From: Chryseobacterium sp.
Lineage (GTDB): Bacteria > Bacteroidota > Bacteroidia > Flavobacteriales > Weeksellaceae
Direction: 5' to 3'
Length of the DNA: 64,000 bases
Assembly: GCF_029240215.1 (NCBI RefSeq)
Contig: NZ_JARBTK010000001.1
Coordinates: forward strand, 186,001 to 250,000
Shown: in pieces, positions 60,572 to 64,000 of the stretch
Position numbering within the stretch: the first letter of the stretch is position 1
Layout of the letters: every line of letters starts with the position of its first letter
The notes under the pieces: model-generated
Told to the model about the DNA's origin: nothing
What the model saw: only the letters and a program-made list of their open reading frames with translations
Databases searched by the model: none
Translations under genes and position numbers: made by a program

Positions 60572-61138
60572 TTACTTTTTGGTAATTTGATCGAGTGCAA
60601 TATTCAGTTTGAGAACATTTATTTTTTCCGGACCGAACATTCCAAGAAAAGGTTTTTCGATATTCTTTTCGATTAGCTGATTGATTTTAGATTCATCAAT
60701 ATTTCTGATTTTGGCAATTCTTTTAACCTGAACCTTTGCTGCCTGTACCGAGAAATTAGGATCAAGTCCGCTCCCACTTGCAGTCACCAAGTCGGCAGGA
60801 ATCTGAGATTTTTCAATTCCGGGATTTTTCATCATCAAAGTATCAATACGAGCCTGAACCTGCTGAAGATATTCTTTGTTGGAAGGTGCTTTGTTGCTTC
60901 CACCCGATCCCGCAGAATTATAATCAACGGCAGAAGGTCGTGATGAGAAATACTGATCATCGGTAAAAGCTTGTCCTATATTTGAGTAATATTTTTTATT
61001 GTTAGACTCCACAGTTTTTCCTTTCCCGTGATTGGGTGCCAACTGAGCCATTGCAAAAACCAAAGCAGGATAAACAACAGCAAAAAGTATAATGCACATT
61101 GCCGTTAATTTAATAGCAGGTAAAATATGTTTTTTCAT
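60572..61138 (-). CDS. kdpC: potassium-transporting ATPase subunit C
   Basis: A 188-residue subunit with one N-terminal membrane segment (LTAMCIILFAVVYPALVFAMA) and family motifs QAFTDDQYFSSRPSAVDYN and SGSGLDPNFSVQAAKVQVKRIA. It holds the ATP-binding subunit in place. It lies 13 bases after kdpB. Confidence 0.93.
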   Translation of the reverse strand: MKKHILPAIKLTAMCIILFAVVYPALVFAMAQLAPNHGKGKTVESNNKKYYSNIGQAFTDDQYFSSRPSAVDYNSAGSGGSNKAPSNKEYLQQVQARIDTLMMKNPGIEKSQIPADLVTASGSGLDPNFSVQAAKVQVKRIAKIRNIDESKINQLIEKNIEKPFLGMFGPEKINVLKLNIALDQITKK

Positions 61139-61151
61139 TTTTAATTAAATT

Positions 61152-63161
61152 TTAAAAGAATAATGAAACTAAAAGATCGATGATTTTAATTCCAATAAAT
61201 GGAATGATGACACCTCCAAGTCCGAAAATAAAAAGATTACGTCTCAACAACGCCGAAGCACCAATTGGTTTGTAGGCCACACCTTTTAAAGCCAACGGAA
61301 TAAGAATAGGTATAATGATCGCATTAAAAATAACTGCTGAAAGAATCGCACTTTCCGGACTGTGAAGATTCATAATATTCAGACCTTGTAATGCAGGAAT
61401 CGCAGTAATAAAAAGAGCCGGAATAATGGCAAAATATTTCGCGACATCATTTGCAATACTGAATGTAGTCAGTGTTCCTCTCGTCATCAGCAACTGTTTC
61501 CCGATTTCTACAACTTCGATCAGTTTCGTAGGATCATTATCCAAATCAACCATGTTTCCGGCTTCTTTTGCTGCCTGAGTTCCGCTGTTCATCGCTACAC
61601 CAACATCTGCCTGAGCCAAAGCCGGAGCATCATTGGTGCCGTCTCCCATCATGGCAACAAGGCGACCTTCGGTTTGCTCTTTCTTGATGTAATTCATCTT
61701 ATCCTCAGGTTTTGCTTCAGCAATGAAATCATCAACACCTGCTTTTTCAGCGATAAATTTCGCAGTAAGCGGATTGTCACCTGTAACCATCACTGTTTTA
61801 ATTCCCATTTTTCTAAGACGATCAAAACGTTCGTTGATTCCGGGTTTGATGATATCCTGAAGTTCGATTACACCTAATACTTTTTCGTTTTCAGAAACAA
61901 CAAGCGGGGTCCCTCCGTTTTGCGAAATTTCTTTTACTTTATCATCGGTTTCCTGTGGAAATGTGTTTCCTGCGGTCAGAACGATATTTTTGATCGCATC
62001 GGTTGCCCCTTTTCGGATCCGGAAGTTTTCATAATTCACTCCCGAACTTCTTGTCTCTGCTGTGAATTTTATATATTCAGGATTTTCTAATGAATAAGTA
62101 GAAGGATCAATTCCGGCCAATTCAACAATCGATTTTCCTTCTGGTGTTTCATCGGTCATTGAACTTAATACAGCAGCTTTTATTAAATCTTTTTCATTAA
62201 CATTATTAGCGGCGTAGAAATGAGTTGCTTTACGGTTTCCAATAGTAATTGTTCCTGTTTTATCCAAAAGAAGCACATCTATATCTCCTGCTGTTTCTAC
62301 TGCTTTTCCGCTTTTTGTAATGACATTAGCACGCAATGCTCTGTCCATTCCCGCAATACCGATTGCAGATAAAAGTCCACCTATTGTCGTAGGAATCAGA
62401 CATACAAAAAGTGATATGAATGATGCGATGGTAATACTTACATTAGCATAATCTGCAAAAGGTTTTAAAGTAATACAAACAATGATAAAAACTAAAGTAA
62501 ATCCTGCCAATAAAATCGTTAGTGCAATTTCGTTGGGCGTTTTTTGTCTTGATGCACCTTCTACCAACGCAATCATTTTATCGAGAAAACTTTCTCCGGG
62601 TTGTGTAGTCACTTTTACAACAATTCTGTCAGACAAAACTTTCGTACCTCCGGTTACTGAGCTTTTATCTCCACCTGATTCACGAATGACAGGAGCAGAT
62701 TCTCCGGTGATGGCACTTTCGTCAATAGTTGCCAATCCTTCAATAATTTCTCCGTCAGATGCGATGATGTCTCCCGTTTCGCAGACAAAGATGTCACCTT
62801 TCTGAAGTTTTGCGGAAGAAATAATACTGCCATCACGCAATTTGGCAGGTGTTTCTTCTCTTGTTTTTCGAAGACTGTCTGCTTGCGCTTTTCCTCTTGC
62901 TTCTGCGATGGCTTCAGCAAAGTTTCCAAACAGAACGGTAAGCAATAGAATCATAAATACAGTAAAGTTATAGGCAAAACTTCCCTGAGATTTTTCTCCT
63001 GTCAAAGTCCATATACTTACGATCAACATGACAAGAGTTCCAATCCAGACCAGAAACATAACCGGATTTCTGAACATCGTTTTTGGGTTGAGTTTTATAA
63101 AAGACTGTACAAGTGCTTCCTGCATCAGTTCTTTTTGAAACAACGATTTATTATTATTCAT
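61152..63161 (-). CDS. kdpB: potassium-transporting ATPase subunit B
   Basis: A 669-residue P-type ATPase driving K+ uptake through KdpA. The phosphorylated Asp300 is in [10 protein letters not shown]. The TGES motif is at 152-155, [10 protein letters not shown] is present, and the membrane helices include the [16 protein letters not shown] tail. The gap to kdpA is unusually long and contains a structured element. Confidence 0.95.
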   Translation of the reverse strand: MNNNKSLFQKELMQEALVQSFIKLNPKTMFRNPVMFLVWIGTLVMLIVSIWTLTGEKSQGSFAYNFTVFMILLLTVLFGNFAEAIAEARGKAQADSLRKTREETPAKLRDGSIISSAKLQKGDIFVCETGDIIASDGEIIEGLATIDESAITGESAPVIRESGGDKSSVTGGTKVLSDRIVVKVTTQPGESFLDKMIALVEGASRQKTPNEIALTILLAGFTLVFIIVCITLKPFADYANVSITIASFISLFVCLIPTTIGGLLSAIGIAGMDRALRANVITKSGKAVETAGDIDVLLLDKTGTITIGNRKATHFYAANNVNEKDLIKAAVLSSMTDETPEGKSIVELAGIDPSTYSLENPEYIKFTAETRSSGVNYENFRIRKGATDAIKNIVLTAGNTFPQETDDKVKEISQNGGTPLVVSENEKVLGVIELQDIIKPGINERFDRLRKMGIKTVMVTGDNPLTAKFIAEKAGVDDFIAEAKPEDKMNYIKKEQTEGRLVAMMGDGTNDAPALAQADVGVAMNSGTQAAKEAGNMVDLDNDPTKLIEVVEIGKQLLMTRGTLTTFSIANDVAKYFAIIPALFITAIPALQGLNIMNLHSPESAILSAVIFNAIIIPILIPLALKGVAYKPIGASALLRRNLFIFGLGGVIIPFIGIKIIDLLVSLFF

Positions 63162-63181
63162 TTGGATATATTTATTTTTAT

Positions 63182-63256
63182 TTGAAGGTCATCCCGAATA
63201 GTCGGGACAAGTAATGCAATCGCTGAATCTTCATTGGTTTTATCTTTCCAATCATG
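63182..63256. repeat. two-hairpin element between kdpA and kdpB
   Basis: One hairpin is TCCCGA-ATAG-TCGGGA near 63192. The other has nested arms AATCGC/GCGATT and ATTGG/CCAAT between about 63218 and 63262. It resembles an inserted intergenic repeat and sits inside the operon transcript, where it could affect mRNA stability. No second copy is seen here. Confidence 0.45.
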
Positions 63257-63285
63257 GCGATTTCATTTTAATTTCTTTATCTATT

Positions 63286-64000
63286 TTATTTCAGTGAAAA
63301 ATATTCAGCAATCGGACCTAAAGCCAATGCCGGGAAGAATGATAATGCCGCAATGATTGCAATGACTGCAAAAATCATTAATCCAAAAGTTGAGGTATCG
63401 GTTTTCAATGTTCCTTCGCCTTCAGGAATATATTTTTTCTGAGCCAGTAAACCCGCAATTGCAATCGGACCGATGATTGGTAAAAACCTACCAAACAACA
63501 GAACAATTCCGGTCGAGATATTCCAGAAAGGATTATTGTCGCCCAAACCTTCAAAACCGCTTCCGTTATTGGCGGCAGATGATGTAAATTCATATAATAC
63601 TTCACTGAAACCATGAAAACCAGGATTGTTGAGTGTACTTGTTCCCACATCAGGAAAAGCAGTTGCAATTGCTGCTCCTGCCAAAATCAAAAACGGGTGG
63701 AAAAGCGCCACAATCATTGCAATTTTCATTTCTCTTGCTTCGATTTTTTTACCTAAAAACTCGGGCGTTCTACCCACCATCAAACCGCTGATAAATACTG
63801 CAAGAATGATATAAATAAATATGTTTAAAATACCTGCACCGTCACCACCATAAAATGCATTCACCATCATTGCCAACATTTGTGTCATTCCGGAAAGCGG
63901 AACTGAGCTGTCGTGCATTGAGTTAACAGATCCTGTAGAAATAACGGTTGTTACAATACTCCAAAAACCGGAAGCAGCGGCACCGAAACGAATTTCTTTT
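63286..64000 (-). CDS. kdpA: potassium-transporting ATPase subunit A, partial (C-terminal part)
   Basis: The gene runs off the window, and the frame stays open to base 64000. At least 237 residues are visible, including VTTVISTGSVNSMHDSSVPLSG (part of a K+ selectivity loop), VGRTPEFLGKKIEAREMK and the final membrane helices. KdpA is the channel-like K+-binding subunit. The N-terminal half lies outside. Confidence 0.93.
   Translation of the reverse strand, partial: KEIRFGAAASGFWSIVTTVISTGSVNSMHDSSVPLSGMTQMLAMMVNAFYGGDGAGILNIFIYIILAVFISGLMVGRTPEFLGKKIEAREMKIAMIVALFHPFLILAGAAIATAFPDVGTSTLNNPGFHGFSEVLYEFTSSAANNGSGFEGLGDNNPFWNISTGIVLLFGRFLPIIGPIAIAGLLAQKKYIPEGEGTLKTDTSTFGLMIFAVIAIIAALSFFPALALGPIAEYFSLK

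Noticed and set aside
63162..63260. An open frame on the minus strand running into the kdpB start
   Set aside because: No start codon in that frame and a stop just upstream. The stretch is better explained as a structured repeat.

Overview
The window is a stretch of chromosome from a low-GC member of the Bacteroidota, most likely Chryseobacterium or a close relative in the Weeksellaceae. The grounds are a type IX secretion C-terminal sorting domain, a GldI-type lipoprotein, DUF4294, a TonB receptor with a DUF4249 partner, a flavobacterial zeaxanthin operon, promoters of the TAnnTTTG type, and very little Shine-Dalgarno signal. I see no rRNA, tRNA, IS element, CRISPR array or integrase.

Layout. 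1-2050: a very AT-rich two-gene unit, three-Cys-motif partner TcmP plus DUF5131/Gp37-Gp68, of unknown function. 2050-18720: mostly housekeeping genes. These are an ABC exporter, two peptidyl-prolyl isomerase lipoproteins, ilvE, mnmD, a Nudix hydrolase, DUF4294, an M42 aminopeptidase, rpe, ndk, rsgA, DAHP synthase/chorismate mutase, dnaX and a TetR regulator. Palindromic repeats lie at 5.2-5.6 kb and 14.7 kb. dnaX is split by a ten-A run in the way expected for gamma/tau production by slippage. A candidate small RNA with a sigma-54-like promoter lies between ndk and rsgA.

19400-24700: an unrecognised 611-codon protein resembling nitronate monooxygenases, divergent from a TPR/helix-turn-helix membrane regulator, then a type IX secretion cargo protein. 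24790-29425: a MarR regulator and a crtI-crtB-SRPBCC-crtZ-crtY operon that would make zeaxanthin from geranylgeranyl diphosphate. A perfect 16-bp palindrome lies just before the MarR gene. 29600-34400: small genes, a YetF-type membrane protein, DoxX, a di-haem cytochrome c peroxidase and a PQQ-type sugar dehydrogenase lipoprotein. 34600-38430: a three-subunit PaoABC-like molybdenum aldehyde/xanthine dehydrogenase. 38690-41830: a TonB receptor with a DUF4249 lipoprotein.

42000-49320: a six-gene signalling operon with two hybrid histidine kinases, two single-domain receivers and a stand-alone CheR and CheB, but no chemoreceptor, CheA or CheW. 49600-56400: an acyltransferase, a large AsmA-like protein, a type II NADH dehydrogenase preceded by a promoter and two terminator-like hairpins, and small genes. 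56537-64000: the kdp potassium-uptake operon on the minus strand (kdpA partial, kdpB, kdpC, porin, a short KdpD, a separate histidine kinase).

Promoter calls rest on the eight-base TAnnTTTG pattern, which occurs by chance about once per 1-2 kb in DNA this AT-rich. Each is therefore only moderately supported unless position or flanking bases add weight.
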